Assembly (NCBI RefSeq): GCF_900460535.1
Contig: NZ_UHIL01000002.1
Coordinates: 1,364,001-1,428,000 of the forward strand
Length of the DNA stretch: 64,000 nucleotides
From: Vibrio parahaemolyticus
Lineage (GTDB): Bacteria; Pseudomonadota; Gammaproteobacteria; Enterobacterales; Vibrionaceae
Direction: 5' to 3'
Positions within the stretch are counted from its first letter, which is position 1, and each line of letters starts with the position of its first letter. The notes under the pieces were generated by a model. The model saw only the letters and a program-made list of their open reading frames with translations. It ran no database searches and had not been told where the DNA came from. Positions 1 to 9,496 of the stretch are shown piece by piece. The position numbers and the translations under genes are program-made.

Positions 1-54
1 GCGCGTCGTGATGTCGAACTCTTTGGCGAGATCACTGATTTTGTATTTTTCCAT
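1..54 (-). CDS. liuR: MerR-family regulator, N-terminus only (LiuR-like)
   Basis: Only the first 18 codons are present; the gene runs off the left edge. They read MEKYKISDLAKEFDITTR, the start of a MerR-type winged helix-turn-helix. LiuR is the known MerR-family regulator of branched-chain amino acid and fatty acid catabolic genes in gammaproteobacteria. This gene is divergent from a valine/isoleucine degradation operon, which is the classic LiuR arrangement, and a palindrome fitting such a regulator lies between them. The effector domain cannot be seen, so the name rests on the N-terminal residues and the context. Confidence 0.7.
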   Translation of the reverse strand, partial: MEKYKISDLAKEFDITTR

Positions 55-166
55 AACACACTTACCTCGAATAAAAATCCAGCTTCTCGAAATCTGACCA
101 TGACTGAATAAAAATTAGGTTGTTATCAATGTGTTTCTTTACCTCACTGTAAAGGCTAGTGCTATG

Positions 167-201
167 CTTACGTAAACGTCAAGAAATCACAGTGCGATAA
201 T
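167..201 (+). promoter_or_regulatory. Putative LiuR operator and promoter of the valine/isoleucine operon
   Basis: Positions 167-183 read CTTACGTAAACGTCAAG, an imperfect palindrome. A -10-like GATAAT follows at 196-201, so the palindrome covers the -35 region of the rightward promoter. On the opposite strand the site begins with TTGACG, a plausible -35 for liuR. A 15-base core differing at only two positions recurs in front of the ETF-QO gene (24298-24312). LiuR binding is inferred, not shown. Confidence 0.6.
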
Positions 202-312
202 TTCGTTGCCGGATAAGGGATAGAGCTTCATCGTTTGAGGTGAGCAAACCTGAATAGGCAATTGTGGTGGGTAAGTTCGTACGCTGTGATACACCGTTAG
301 GGAACGCGAATC

Positions 313-1539
313 ATGGGAAACGACATTTGGATTGTCAGTGCGAAAAGAACGCCAATTGGGCGCTTACAAGGGCTGTTGCAACCGTACTCCGCACCGCAGT
401 TAGGCGCATTTGCCATAAAGGCCGCGATGAAATCGCTGGGTGAAAACGTACTTTCTGAGACCGTAACTGATGAAGTGTTGATGGGCTGCGTACTACCAGC
501 CGGATGCGGACAAGCGCCGGCTAGACAGGCAGCGCTCGGTGCGGGTTTTCCACCTAGTACAGGGTGCACAACCATCAATAAAGTTTGCGGTTCGGGAATG
601 AAAAGCGTCATGATTGCTCATGACTTGATCAAAGCTGGCACCATTCGAACGGCTGTTGCTGGAGGTATGGAAAGCATGACGAATGCGCCCTATTTGTTGA
701 AAGAGGTGCGCAATGGCATGCGATTAGGGCATCACTCCACTTACGATCACATGTTTCTCGATGGATTGCAGGATGCCTACGAAGGGCACTTGATGGGCGT
801 CTATGCTCAGCAAATTGCAGATAGGCTCAAATTCAGCCGTGAGAAAATGGATGAGTGGGCAACCATGTCTGCAAAACGAGCGTTAGAAGCGCAAGAGCGT
901 GGTTTGTTTGATGATGAAATTGCACCCATTGACATCCGGACAAAAACTGCCACAACCCAACTCGATTATGATGAGCATCCTCGCTCCATCGATCTAGAAA
1001 AAATTCCTCAGCTCAAACCCGCTTTCGATAAAAAAGGCTCAGTGACTGCGGCGAACTCCAGTGCAATTTCCGATGGTGCAGCCGCGTTGATTTTGATGGA
1101 TGAAGAGACGGCGCGCCACCAAAATCTTACCCCGCTTGCCATCATCAAATCGCACGCGACTCACGCGAGAAAGCCGGATGAGTTTACGTTGGCTCCGGTC
1201 TACGCCATTGAACAATTGTTGTCGCAAATGGATTGGTCGATTGACGAAATTGATCTCTGGGAAATCAACGAAGCCTTTGCGGTAGTGACACAAATTGCGG
1301 TTGCGGAATTAGGGCTTGATTCAAGTAAGGTCAATATTAAAGGCGGAGCTTGTGCGCTCGGGCATCCAATTGGTGCCAGTGGGGCTCGCATTTTGGTCAC
1401 ATTGATCCACAGTTTAAGACAGCTACAAGCTCTGGGGATTGATGGGGATGCAAGCAACAAGAAAGTGATGCGAGGCGTTGCGTCACTGTGTATTGGCGGT
1501 GGCGAGGCGACAGCGATAGGTATCGAGATCCCGCTGTAA
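313..1539 (+). CDS. Thiolase (acetyl-CoA C-acyltransferase)
   Basis: This 408-residue thiolase should cleave a 3-oxoacyl-CoA with CoA; in this operon the likely substrate is 2-methylacetoacetyl-CoA from isoleucine. The nucleophilic cysteine lies in NKVCGSGMKS (Cys92). The C-terminal motif GGACALGHPIGASGAR carries the catalytic His, and CIGGGEA supplies the second cysteine near the C-terminus. Length is normal for the family. It is the first gene of a seven-gene operon, 26 bases ahead of mmsA. The start has only a weak ribosome site (AGGGA). Whether it prefers acetoacetyl-CoA, methylacetoacetyl-CoA or longer chains cannot be read from the sequence. Confidence 0.9.
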   Translation: MGNDIWIVSAKRTPIGRLQGLLQPYSAPQLGAFAIKAAMKSLGENVLSETVTDEVLMGCVLPAGCGQAPARQAALGAGFPPSTGCTTINKVCGSGMKSVMIAHDLIKAGTIRTAVAGGMESMTNAPYLLKEVRNGMRLGHHSTYDHMFLDGLQDAYEGHLMGVYAQQIADRLKFSREKMDEWATMSAKRALEAQERGLFDDEIAPIDIRTKTATTQLDYDEHPRSIDLEKIPQLKPAFDKKGSVTAANSSAISDGAAALILMDEETARHQNLTPLAIIKSHATHARKPDEFTLAPVYAIEQLLSQMDWSIDEIDLWEINEAFAVVTQIAVAELGLDSSKVNIKGGACALGHPIGASGARILVTLIHSLRQLQALGIDGDASNKKVMRGVASLCIGGGEATAIGIEIPL

Positions 1540-1565
1540 TTTCTGCACAGTTAACAAAGGAGTAA

Positions 1566-3062
1566 ATGATGACTCGTTTGGTTCCCTTATTTATTGATGG
1601 TGAGTTTCGTGAGTCTCAAACCTCAGATTGGGTTGAAGTCACCAATCCCGCCACCAATGACGTAATCGCGTATGTGCCATGTTCGACAAATGCTGAGATG
1701 AAAGCGGCCATCGAAAGTGCGCAAACGGCTTTTCAATCTTGGAAAGAGGTGGCGGTATCAGAGCGAGCGCGTTTGATGCTTCGCTATCAGCATCTTTTGA
1801 AAGAACATCATGATGAAATCGCGACCTTGCTTTCGCACGAAACGGGCAAAATCTTTGCCGATGCCAAAGGCGATGTTTGGCGCGGCATAGAAGTGGTTGA
1901 GCAAGCGGCCAACATTGCCAGCAACCTGATGGGAGAAACGGTCGAAAATGTCGCGACTGAGATCGACAGCTACTCGATAATCCAGCCTTTGGGTGTGTGC
2001 TGCGGTATTACTCCGTTCAACTTTCCTGCCATGATCCCGTTGTGGATGTTTCCCATCGCAATCGCGAGCGGTAACACTTTCGTTCTTAAACCTTCCGAGC
2101 AAGTGCCTTTAACCTCGATTCGCTTAGCTGAGCTTTTTGAAGAGGCAGGTGCGCCAAAAGGCGTATTGCAGATCGTTCATGGCCGCAAAGATCAAGTCGA
2201 TTTCTTGCTTGCTCATCCCGATATTCGCACGGTGTCTTTCGTCGGCTCAGTGCCTGTCGCGCAGTACATTTACACCACGGGAACTCAATACTTTAAACGC
2301 GTACAAGCCTTTGCTGGCGCTAAAAATCACATGGTTGTCATGCCTGATGCTAACAAAGATCACGTCATCAACAACTTGGTGGGATCATCGGTTGGTGCTG
2401 CAGGGCAACGTTGCATGGCGATTTCAGTCGCGGTGTTTGTTGGTGAGTCAAAAGCCTGGATTGCTGATCTCAAACAAGAAATGGCGAAAATCCATCCCGG
2501 CGCTTGGGATGATGAGGATGCTGCGTATGGTCCTTTGATCAGTGAGCAAGCCAAGCAGCGAGTTTTGGGTTTGATTGAGTTAGGCAAACAACAAGGTGCG
2601 GTGTGTGAACTTGATGGCAGCCAATGTGAAGTCGAAGGGTTTCCCGATGGTAATTGGATCGGGCCAACGCTGTTTAGTGGTGTAACGCCGAATATGTCGA
2701 TTTACACCCAAGAGATCTTTGGCCCAGTTTTGGTGTGTATTGAGGTTGAGACGTTGCAAGAGGCGATCGAGCTCGTCAATCGCAATCCTTACGGTAATGG
2801 CACGTCGATATTCACCGCTAATGGCGCGGCAGCACGGAAATATCAGCACGAGATTCAAGTTGGTCAGGTCGGTATCAATGTTCCGATTCCGGTGCCTTTG
2901 CCATTCTTCTCCTTCACGGGTTGGAGGGGCAGTTTCTATGGTGATTTGCATGCGTATGGCAAGCAAGCAGTGCGTTTTTACACCGAGACTAAAACCGTAA
3001 CGGTAAGGTGGTTTGATGATGACATCCCAACAGGGCCGAATTTGACCATTCAACTGCGCTAA
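1566..3062 (+). CDS. mmsA: CoA-acylating methylmalonate-semialdehyde dehydrogenase
   Basis: This enzyme oxidises methylmalonate semialdehyde to propionyl-CoA with NAD and CoA, the last step of valine breakdown. The 498-residue protein is an aldehyde dehydrogenase with the active-site cysteine in GQRCMAIS (Cys283) and the [13 protein letters not shown] stretch near 151-163 typical of the MmsA subfamily. The usual catalytic Glu of ordinary aldehyde dehydrogenases is absent: the region reads [12 protein letters not shown], as expected for the CoA-dependent type. Two ATGs (1566 and 1569) follow the ribosome site AAAGGAG; the first leaves very short spacing, so the second could be the true start. 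It lies between the thiolase and the acyl-CoA dehydrogenase. Confidence 0.93.
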   Translation: MMTRLVPLFIDGEFRESQTSDWVEVTNPATNDVIAYVPCSTNAEMKAAIESAQTAFQSWKEVAVSERARLMLRYQHLLKEHHDEIATLLSHETGKIFADAKGDVWRGIEVVEQAANIASNLMGETVENVATEIDSYSIIQPLGVCCGITPFNFPAMIPLWMFPIAIASGNTFVLKPSEQVPLTSIRLAELFEEAGAPKGVLQIVHGRKDQVDFLLAHPDIRTVSFVGSVPVAQYIYTTGTQYFKRVQAFAGAKNHMVVMPDANKDHVINNLVGSSVGAAGQRCMAISVAVFVGESKAWIADLKQEMAKIHPGAWDDEDAAYGPLISEQAKQRVLGLIELGKQQGAVCELDGSQCEVEGFPDGNWIGPTLFSGVTPNMSIYTQEIFGPVLVCIEVETLQEAIELVNRNPYGNGTSIFTANGAAARKYQHEIQVGQVGINVPIPVPLPFFSFTGWRGSFYGDLHAYGKQAVRFYTETKTVTVRWFDDDIPTGPNLTIQLR

Positions 3063-3082
3063 GTGAACAGCAAGGAGCTTTT

Positions 3083-4237
3083 ATGGACTTTGAACTTAAT
3101 GAAGATCAACGTGCATTTGCCGATACGGCTCAGCAGTTTTCGTTAGAGCGTTTAGCACCAATGGCCGCAGAGTGGGATGAAAAACAGAACTTTCCTAAAG
3201 ACGTATTGAGAGAGGCGGGAGAACTGGGTTTTCTCAGCCTCTATACGCCAGAAGAACATGGTGGTTTGGGGGTAAGCCGTTTGGATGCGTCGATTGTTTT
3301 TGAGCAGCTCTCAATGGGGTGCACGTCGACGACTGCTTTCATGACTATCCACAATATGGTGAGTTGGATGGTGGCGAGTTTCGCGACCGAAGACGTGAGA
3401 GCCAAATATTGTCCTAAACTCGTCACCGGAGAATGGTTGGGTTCGTATTGCTTGACGGAGCCCAATGCGGGGTCGGATGCCGCTTCGTTGAGTACAACCG
3501 CGCACAAAAAAGGCGATACATACGTGTTGAATGGCGGCAAAGCATTTATCTCCGGCGCAGGAGAGACGGATGTTTTGGTCGTGATGGCGCGAACGGGCGA
3601 AGCGGGTGCCAAAGGTGTGTCTGCATTTGTTGTTCCTGCTCAAGCTGACGGCATCAGTTATGGGCGAAAAGAGCCGAAAATGGGCTGGAACAGTCAACCA
3701 ACACGCGCGGTTACGTTTGACAATGTCGTTATTCCAGCAAGTCATTTACTGGGCGAAGAAGGGCAAGGCTTCATATTTGCCATGAAAGGATTGGACGGTG
3801 GGCGCATTAATATCGCGACCTGTTCCGTTGGTACGGCGCAACAAGCTCTGAATCAAGCTACGCAATATATGCAGGAGCGAAAGCAGTTCGGAAAATCGTT
3901 AGCGCAATTTCAGGCGCTGCAATTCAAGTTAGCGGACATGGCGACGGAGCTTGTCGCAGCACGGCAATTGGTGCGTTATGCCGCCAGCAAACTCGATCGA
4001 GGCGATCCCGATGCGACGACGTACTGCGCGATGGCGAAATGCTTTGCAACCGACGTCGGTTTTCAAATTTGCGACCAAGCGTTGCAGATCTACGGCGGTT
4101 ACGGGTACATAAAAGAGTATCCCATGGAGCGTTATTTCCGTGACGTTCGCGTACATCAAATTCTTGAGGGCACTAATGAAATCATGCGTCTGATCATCGC
4201 GCGTCGTCTGCTCTCAGAAACGTCAGCGTTGCTCTAA
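3083..4237 (+). CDS. Acyl-CoA dehydrogenase, probably isobutyryl-CoA or branched-chain type
   Basis: This 384-residue flavoprotein introduces the alpha,beta double bond into a short branched acyl-CoA and passes electrons to ETF. FAD and substrate motifs are visible (YCLTEPNAGSDAAS near 121-134; QIYGGYGYIKEYPMER near the C-terminus). The catalytic base is Glu362 in ILEGTNEIMR. A clear AAGGAG precedes the ATG. Its neighbours handle methylmalonate semialdehyde and 3-hydroxyisobutyryl-CoA, so isobutyryl-CoA and 2-methylbutyryl-CoA are the likely substrates. The electron acceptor chain continues with ETF-QO at 22566-24227 in this window. Confidence 0.88.
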   Translation: MDFELNEDQRAFADTAQQFSLERLAPMAAEWDEKQNFPKDVLREAGELGFLSLYTPEEHGGLGVSRLDASIVFEQLSMGCTSTTAFMTIHNMVSWMVASFATEDVRAKYCPKLVTGEWLGSYCLTEPNAGSDAASLSTTAHKKGDTYVLNGGKAFISGAGETDVLVVMARTGEAGAKGVSAFVVPAQADGISYGRKEPKMGWNSQPTRAVTFDNVVIPASHLLGEEGQGFIFAMKGLDGGRINIATCSVGTAQQALNQATQYMQERKQFGKSLAQFQALQFKLADMATELVAARQLVRYAASKLDRGDPDATTYCAMAKCFATDVGFQICDQALQIYGGYGYIKEYPMERYFRDVRVHQILEGTNEIMRLIIARRLLSETSALL

Positions 4238-4278
4238 CAAGCTATCGGGTCTGCGCCATCAAAAGGGGAAGTCACATT

Positions 4279-5064
4279 ATGTCATCAACGCCACAAGCCA
4301 TTGAGCACACCATTCAAAATCACGTCGCAGTGATTACGATGAATAATCCCCCCGCGAACACGTGGACGGCAGAAAGCCTTCACGCTTTAAAAGCGTTGGT
4401 GTGCACACTCAACCAAAATAAAGACGTTTATGCCTTGGTCATTACTGGCTGTGGTGACAAGTTTTTCTCGGCAGGTGCGGATCTCAAGTTGTTTGCTGAT
4501 GGTGACAAAGCACGCGCATTAGAGATGGCGCGCTGCTTTGGTGAAGCATTTGAAACCCTCTCCGAGTTTCGAGGTGTATCTATTGCTGCCATTAATGGTT
4601 ATGCCATGGGTGGTGGGCTAGAAGTGGCGTTGGCGTGTGATATTCGAGTGGTCGAAGAGCATGCCATACTCGCGCTGCCAGAAGCGAAAGTTGGGCTGCT
4701 TCCTTGCGCTGGTGGCACACAAAATCTCACCGCGCTTGTTGGCGAAGGATGGGCGAAACGCATGATTCTTTGCGGCGAACAAATCAGCGCCTCTCTGGCA
4801 AAAGAACTAGGCTTAGCGGAGGAGTTAGTGCCAAAAGGAGCAGCCTTAAGTAAAGCGATTGCGATGGCTGATTCGGTTGCAAATCAATCGCCTTCTTCGG
4901 TCGCCGCGTGCAAAATTCTGATTCAAAACATGCGCTCTGCGCCACTCAAACACGGCTTAATGAAAGAGCGTGAATTATTCCTCGATTTATTTGATACAGA
5001 AGATCAAACAGAAGGCGTACGCGCCTTTCTTGAAAAGCGTCCACCTAACTGGAAGAACCAATAG
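4279..5064 (+). CDS. Enoyl-CoA hydratase
   Basis: This 261-residue crotonase-fold hydratase should add water to methacrylyl-CoA or tiglyl-CoA made by the preceding dehydrogenase. The oxyanion-hole segments are present (FFSAGADLKLF; NGYAMGGGLEVALACD), and LPEAKVGLLPCAGGT carries the catalytic Glu and the following glycine-rich turn. A cysteine replaces the more common glycine or serine in the PCAGG part; other crotonases tolerate variation here. The gene is 41 bases downstream of the dehydrogenase and 8 bases upstream of the hydrolase gene, so it is clearly part of the same transcript. Confidence 0.88.
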   Translation: MSSTPQAIEHTIQNHVAVITMNNPPANTWTAESLHALKALVCTLNQNKDVYALVITGCGDKFFSAGADLKLFADGDKARALEMARCFGEAFETLSEFRGVSIAAINGYAMGGGLEVALACDIRVVEEHAILALPEAKVGLLPCAGGTQNLTALVGEGWAKRMILCGEQISASLAKELGLAEELVPKGAALSKAIAMADSVANQSPSSVAACKILIQNMRSAPLKHGLMKERELFLDLFDTEDQTEGVRAFLEKRPPNWKNQ

Positions 5065-5072
5065 GAGGCTTC

Positions 5073-6209
5073 ATGGTAGGAACGGTCACCATTACAGAAA
5101 TGGATTGTGTCGATGGCGTACATCGCATCGGCGTCGCGACGTTGGATAACACGCCATCACTGAACGCATTGACGTTCGATATGTTGCTTCAATTTCACGA
5201 TCAATTGATCAAATGGCAACATGATCCGCACGTGGTTTGTGTAGTGTTAAGTGGTGCGGGAGAAAAAGCATTCTGTGCTGGCGGGGATGTGCGGGCGATG
5301 TATCACGTCATGCACAATGAGAGCAAAGAAGCGACCGTAGAATTTTGCACAAAATACTTTGCGTTGGAATACGAGTGTGACTACTTAATCCATACCTACA
5401 ATAAACCCATCATTGGATGGGGTGAAGGCATCGTGATGGGTGGTGGCATGGGGCTGTTTATGGGCACAAGCCACAAGGTTGTTACGCCAATATCGCGTTT
5501 AGCCATGCCAGAAATCAACATCGGTCTATATCCAGACGTAGGTGGTACTTGGTTCCTTAGTCAAATTGATCCCGAAGTGGGCTTATTTCTTGGCTTGACC
5601 GGTGCGCTCGTTAATTCGAGTGACGCTGTCACTACTGGTCTGGCGGATTGGCTGTTGCTGGAAGAGCAATATCCCACTTTGTTAAAAGAGCTACAAAAAG
5701 TGCCATGGGGGACTTCTGGTGCGAAGGAACTGGTTAGTGCACTGTTGGCGTTGTTGGAAGAACAAATCATCGACAGCAAACCAACCACGCAAATCTGCCC
5801 TCATCTCGACCAAATCAAAGAAGCTTGCAAAGGCGTAGACCTAAACCTCATTGCTCAACGCATTATGGCGATGGAAGACAGCAGCCCGTGGATTGCCGGT
5901 GCGAAAGAAACATTTTCGTCAGGCAGCCCAATTACTGCTCATATTTGCTTTCGACAAGTCAAAGAATATCACCGCTTACCTCTTGCAGACTGCTTCCGAT
6001 TGGAGCTGAGCCTGTCGGTTCGTTGTGCGCTCTTAGGGGAATTTGAAGAGGGCGTTCGTGCTCGCCTTATCGACCGAGATGGTGAGCCAAACTGGATGTT
6101 TAAAACGGTCAGTGACGTCGATGAAGATGTCATCGACTTATTGTTTACCTCGCTTTGGGCTGACGATGAACACCCGCTCGCCAAGCTCGGTGAACAGCCG
6201 CTAGGTTAG
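5073..6209 (+). CDS. 3-hydroxyisobutyryl-CoA hydrolase-type crotonase
   Basis: The 378-residue protein is longer than an enoyl-CoA hydratase and matches the 3-hydroxyisobutyryl-CoA hydrolase (HIBCH) branch of the crotonase family. That enzyme frees 3-hydroxyisobutyrate from CoA, the step just before MmsB. Motifs seen are AFCAGGDVRAMY, WGEGIVMGGGMGLFMG and AMPEINIGLYPDVGGTW, the last with the catalytic Glu/Asp pair typical of the hydrolases. A strong GGAGG sits before the ATG. Many annotation pipelines call it enoyl-CoA hydratase/isomerase; its place between the hydratase and mmsB favours the hydrolase role. Confidence 0.88.
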   Translation: MVGTVTITEMDCVDGVHRIGVATLDNTPSLNALTFDMLLQFHDQLIKWQHDPHVVCVVLSGAGEKAFCAGGDVRAMYHVMHNESKEATVEFCTKYFALEYECDYLIHTYNKPIIGWGEGIVMGGGMGLFMGTSHKVVTPISRLAMPEINIGLYPDVGGTWFLSQIDPEVGLFLGLTGALVNSSDAVTTGLADWLLLEEQYPTLLKELQKVPWGTSGAKELVSALLALLEEQIIDSKPTTQICPHLDQIKEACKGVDLNLIAQRIMAMEDSSPWIAGAKETFSSGSPITAHICFRQVKEYHRLPLADCFRLELSLSVRCALLGEFEEGVRARLIDRDGEPNWMFKTVSDVDEDVIDLLFTSLWADDEHPLAKLGEQPLG

Positions 6210-6235
6210 CCGTTAGGTCAATAAGGAGAATAATC

Positions 6236-7138
6236 ATGAGTACCATCGCATTTATTGGGTTGGGTCGAATGGGGAATCCAATGGCGCAGAACTTGTTAGC
6301 GTCAGGGTTTAACGTGCAAATATTTGACGTAGATGTGGAAGCCGCAAAACAACTGGTGCCATTTGGGGCAGTGGTTGCGAGCTCGCTCGAAGAAGTGGTG
6401 GATGGTGCGAGCACCGTGATCACCATGCTTCCTGCGGGGTCTCACGTTCGGTCGGTGTATTTGGGGGACTTACACGGGGGCGTTGGCGTGATGAACCTTG
6501 TCGCACCGAATACGCTATTGATTGACTGTTCGACGATCGATCCCGATTCAGCAAGATTGGTTGCCAATGAAGCGGTAAACAAGCGTTTGTTGTTTGTCGA
6601 CGCACCGGTTTCGGGTGGCGTCGCGGGAGCTAAAGCGGCTACGTTGACGTTCATTGTCGGTGGCTCGGATGAGGCATTCTCAAAAGCGAACGCCATTTTG
6701 CAGTACATGGGGAAAAACGTTTTTCATGCGGGTAAAGCTGGCGATGGGCAGATGGCTAAAATCTGTAATAACCTGATGCTGGGTATTTTGATGTCAGGCA
6801 CGTGTGAGGCGCTGAACTTAGGCATTGATCATGGGCTCGATCCAAAAGTCTTGTCCAACATCATGTTGCAAAGCTCGGGACGAAACTGGGCGTTAGAGCT
6901 TTACAATCCATGCCCAGGCGTGATGGATAGCGCGCCAGCCAGCCATGATTATCAACCGGGCTTTATGAGTAAGCTGATGCTAAAGGATTTAGGTTTGGGA
7001 TTAGATGCCGCATTGCAAACCCACTCCTCGGTGCCTATGGGAGCGTTGGCGCGTAACCTCTATGCATTCCATAACTCGAGCGGTCATGGCGAGCTCGATT
7101 TCTCAAGTCTGTTTGAATTCTATAAGAACAACAAATGA
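6236..7138 (+). CDS. mmsB: 3-hydroxyisobutyrate dehydrogenase
   Basis: This NAD-dependent enzyme oxidises 3-hydroxyisobutyrate to methylmalonate semialdehyde, the substrate of MmsA in the same operon. The 300-residue protein starts with the Rossmann signature FIGLGRMGNPMAQNL, then has the substrate loop DAPVSGGVAGAKAATLT and the catalytic lysine in GQMAKICNN, in the usual order of the beta-hydroxyacid dehydrogenase family. An AAGGAG precedes the start. It is separated from the next gene by 75 bases containing a hairpin. Confidence 0.93.
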   Translation: MSTIAFIGLGRMGNPMAQNLLASGFNVQIFDVDVEAAKQLVPFGAVVASSLEEVVDGASTVITMLPAGSHVRSVYLGDLHGGVGVMNLVAPNTLLIDCSTIDPDSARLVANEAVNKRLLFVDAPVSGGVAGAKAATLTFIVGGSDEAFSKANAILQYMGKNVFHAGKAGDGQMAKICNNLMLGILMSGTCEALNLGIDHGLDPKVLSNIMLQSSGRNWALELYNPCPGVMDSAPASHDYQPGFMSKLMLKDLGLGLDAALQTHSSVPMGALARNLYAFHNSSGHGELDFSSLFEFYKNNK

Positions 7139-7146
7139 CCATTGTG

Positions 7147-7167
7147 CTGGGAGCAATAAGCTCCCAG
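7147..7167 (+). terminator. Intra-operon hairpin between mmsB and the SDR gene
   Basis: CTGGGAGC and GCTCCCAG form a perfect 8-base-pair stem with an AATAA loop, followed only by TTTCG. With such a short T-run it would be a weak or partial terminator, or an RNA-stability element, and could lower expression of the last gene relative to the first six. Confidence 0.45.
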
Positions 7168-7213
7168 TTTCGATATTTCGTGTCTGAGCATCGACAAGTT
7201 TGGGAGAGCAAAT

Positions 7214-7972
7214 ATGGACATAAAAAATAGCGTTATTGCGATTACAGGTGCAGGGCAGGGGCTGGGCCAAATGATGGCGATTACCCTCGCTCAATCCGGA
7301 GCTGATTTGGCTTTGCTCGATGTGAATGAAACCGGTTTACGAGAGACACAATCACAATGTCAGATGTTAAGTGCGAAAGTGTTCACTTATCCGGTTGATG
7401 TGACAAATGAATCGGATGTGGAAGCGACATTTGACACCATTCTTCAAGATTTCGGTCAGCTCAATGGACTCATCAACAATGCGGGAGTGCTGCGAGATGG
7501 TTTGCTTGTAAAAGCCAAAGATGGCGTTATCAGCAAAATGTCGTTGGAGCAGTTTAATCTCGTCATGAATGTCAATGTCACGGGAACATTTCTGTGTGGG
7601 CGTGAGGCTGCTGTAAAAATGATTGAAAGTGGCTCACAAGGGGTCATCATCAATATCTCCAGCGTTGCGAGAGCCGGGAATATTGGTCAAACCAACTATT
7701 CCGCCTCCAAAGCGGCGGTCGCTACCATGGCAACAACGTGGGCACGCGAGCTTGCAAGGTACGGCATTCGAGCCGCTGCGATTGCGCCGGGGGTTGTACA
7801 TACGGCGATGGCTGATCAAATGAAGCCAGAGGCGATCGAACGTCTAGAAAAGATGATTCCGGTAGGGAGAATGGGGGAAGCGAGTGAAATCGCTCATGCC
7901 GTCAAATACATTCTTGAGAGTGATTACTTCACCGGCCGCGTGCTTGAGGTGGATGGCGGAATCCGAATGTAA
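7214..7972 (+). CDS. Short-chain dehydrogenase/reductase, probable hydroxyacyl-CoA dehydrogenase
   Basis: This 252-residue classical SDR has the NAD(P)-binding TGAGQGLGQ near the N-terminus, the NNAG motif, the catalytic Ser in NISSVARAG and the YSASK catalytic Tyr/Lys pair. The C-terminus ends in VLEVDGGIRM, as in FabG-like reductases. As the last gene of a valine/isoleucine operon it may be the 2-methyl-3-hydroxybutyryl-CoA dehydrogenase feeding the operon's thiolase; that substrate is inferred from context. A GGAGAG ribosome site precedes the ATG. A 3-oxoacyl-reductase function remains possible. Confidence 0.8.
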   Translation: MDIKNSVIAITGAGQGLGQMMAITLAQSGADLALLDVNETGLRETQSQCQMLSAKVFTYPVDVTNESDVEATFDTILQDFGQLNGLINNAGVLRDGLLVKAKDGVISKMSLEQFNLVMNVNVTGTFLCGREAAVKMIESGSQGVIINISSVARAGNIGQTNYSASKAAVATMATTWARELARYGIRAAAIAPGVVHTAMADQMKPEAIERLEKMIPVGRMGEASEIAHAVKYILESDYFTGRVLEVDGGIRM

Positions 7973-8610
7973 ACGCTTTTTCAGAGAATGACTCCCTCAG
8001 GGAAGCATATTTGTCTGCTTGGTGACGAGTCGCATTGAGGGCAGGATCTGCTTTCTTTTTTATTACCAATACACATATTCATGTAGTAAATAAAATTCTT
8101 GCCATATTTAATTAAGAATAAATACCATTCAAATATTACGTGAAATCATTAATTTGATGTTGGTCACAATTATTTGGTTTGGTTTTTAATCATCTTATAA
8201 CTATCACCGGATTTATGATCAATTCATCAGTCCGTTCTTTCCTGTCTATCTAACACCTTATTAAATATGGCTTTTACTCTGTGGCACGTCAATTTTACGC
8301 GAGAGTTTTAGCTGGTGGTTTACACACCTAAATTTCATTATTGGAAGGTTAGTTTCCAGTTGTGACTAATGAGCTTTAACTTTTTCCTCCTCATAATGCG
8401 CCAAATGTAACATTGTGTTTCAAAGTGTAACATTAAACTCACACTGTAAGTGTGGTTTTAACCACGCTGCAATCCCGTTTGATACTCGATGATCCCAATG
8501 TTGCACATGCTCAACACATAAACATTCTAATGACTATAACAACTGGTTCTTAGCTTGATACCGAACGTAATGGCATTTGCTTTGAAACCAGACAACCATC
8601 GAGAAAGTTA
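7973..8610. other. 638-base intergenic region upstream of cyoA
   Basis: No convincing gene is visible. The region is AT-rich and its right half holds several inverted repeats that may regulate the cyo operon (listed separately at 8440-8516). No clear T-tailed terminator for the upstream operon was found; TCCCTCAGGGA near 7994 is a short palindrome without a loop. Confidence 0.6.
8440..8516. promoter_or_regulatory. Overlapping inverted repeats upstream of cyoA
   Basis: Three inverted repeats lie 95-171 bases before the cyoA start: CACACT-GTA-AGTGTG at 8440-8454, GTGGTTTTAACCAC at 8452-8465 sharing three bases with the first, and TGTTG-CACATGCT-CAACA at 8499-8516. Overlap of the first two means binding or folding at one would exclude the other. 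Which regulator uses them cannot be read from the sequence. Confidence 0.35.
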
Positions 8611-9492
8611 ATGGAAGCCTCAAGATATAAACGCATCTTGTCGAGGGGGAGTTTGGCGTGCGTCATACTTTTCCTTTCAGGATGTAATTCTGCTTTGCTT
8701 GACCCGAAAGGTGCTATTGGTGTCCAAGAAAAAGAGCTGATCATCACCGCTCTTTTGCTGATGTTAATCGTCGTGATCCCTGTGATTCTGATGACGATTT
8801 ACTTCGCCTACCGATACCGAGCAAGTAACACCGACGAAGAGTACGCACCAGAATGGTCGCACTCGACCAAAATCGAAGTGGTGGTATGGACAATTCCCAT
8901 CATCATTATCGCCATTCTTGCCACCATCACTTGGCGTTCTACCCACGAACTAGAGCCATCCAAACCTCTGGTGAGTGATGTCAAACCGATGACGATTGAA
9001 GTGGTTTCGCTTGATTGGAAATGGCTGTTTATCTATCCGGAAGAAAACATCGCGACCGTAAACTACGTGGCGTTTCCGAAAGATGTGCCTGTGACCTTTA
9101 AGCTGACGTCAGACAACATAATGAATGCGTTCTTTATCCCGCGTTTGGGTACTCAGATTTACGCGATGCCAGGCATGGTGACTAAGTTGAATCTGATCGC
9201 TAACCACGAAGGGGACTACAAGGGCTTTGCGTCGAACTACAGTGGCGAAGGTTTTTCGCAGATGAAGTTCACCGCATCGGCAATGCCGGATCGCGCGGCA
9301 TTCCTTAACTGGGTGCAAAAAGTGAAAGCGAGCCCTGATCGAATCGAAGACTGGGAGCAATACAGCTCGCTGGCTGAGCCAAGCGTTGCTGCGCCTGTCA
9401 CTCTGTTCTCAAGTGTTCCTCCGTTTCTGTTCAGCAACGTCGTGACCCAACATCCGGGTTCCATGAACTGTTTGCCTGAAAACCAAGGATAA
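8611..9492 (+). CDS. cyoA: Cytochrome bo3 ubiquinol oxidase subunit II
   Basis: Subunit II of the heme-copper quinol oxidase. The N-terminus is a lipoprotein signal with lipobox LSGC (Cys25). Two transmembrane helices follow (about 43-68 and 89-107), then the periplasmic cupredoxin-fold domain. The Cu(A) ligand motif of cytochrome c oxidases is missing: the segment reads [13 protein letters not shown], as expected for a quinol oxidase. At 293 residues it is slightly shorter than E. coli CyoA. It is the first gene of cyoABCDE; the ATG is only weakly preceded by GAGAAAG. Confidence 0.92.
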   Translation: MEASRYKRILSRGSLACVILFLSGCNSALLDPKGAIGVQEKELIITALLLMLIVVIPVILMTIYFAYRYRASNTDEEYAPEWSHSTKIEVVVWTIPIIIIAILATITWRSTHELEPSKPLVSDVKPMTIEVVSLDWKWLFIYPEENIATVNYVAFPKDVPVTFKLTSDNIMNAFFIPRLGTQIYAMPGMVTKLNLIANHEGDYKGFASNYSGEGFSQMKFTASAMPDRAAFLNWVQKVKASPDRIEDWEQYSSLAEPSVAAPVTLFSSVPPFLFSNVVTQHPGSMNCLPENQG

Positions 9493-9496
9493 TCAC

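Noticed and set aside
7973..8060. Terminator for the valine operon at TCCCTCAGGGA
   Set aside because: The palindrome has almost no loop and no T-run follows it directly.
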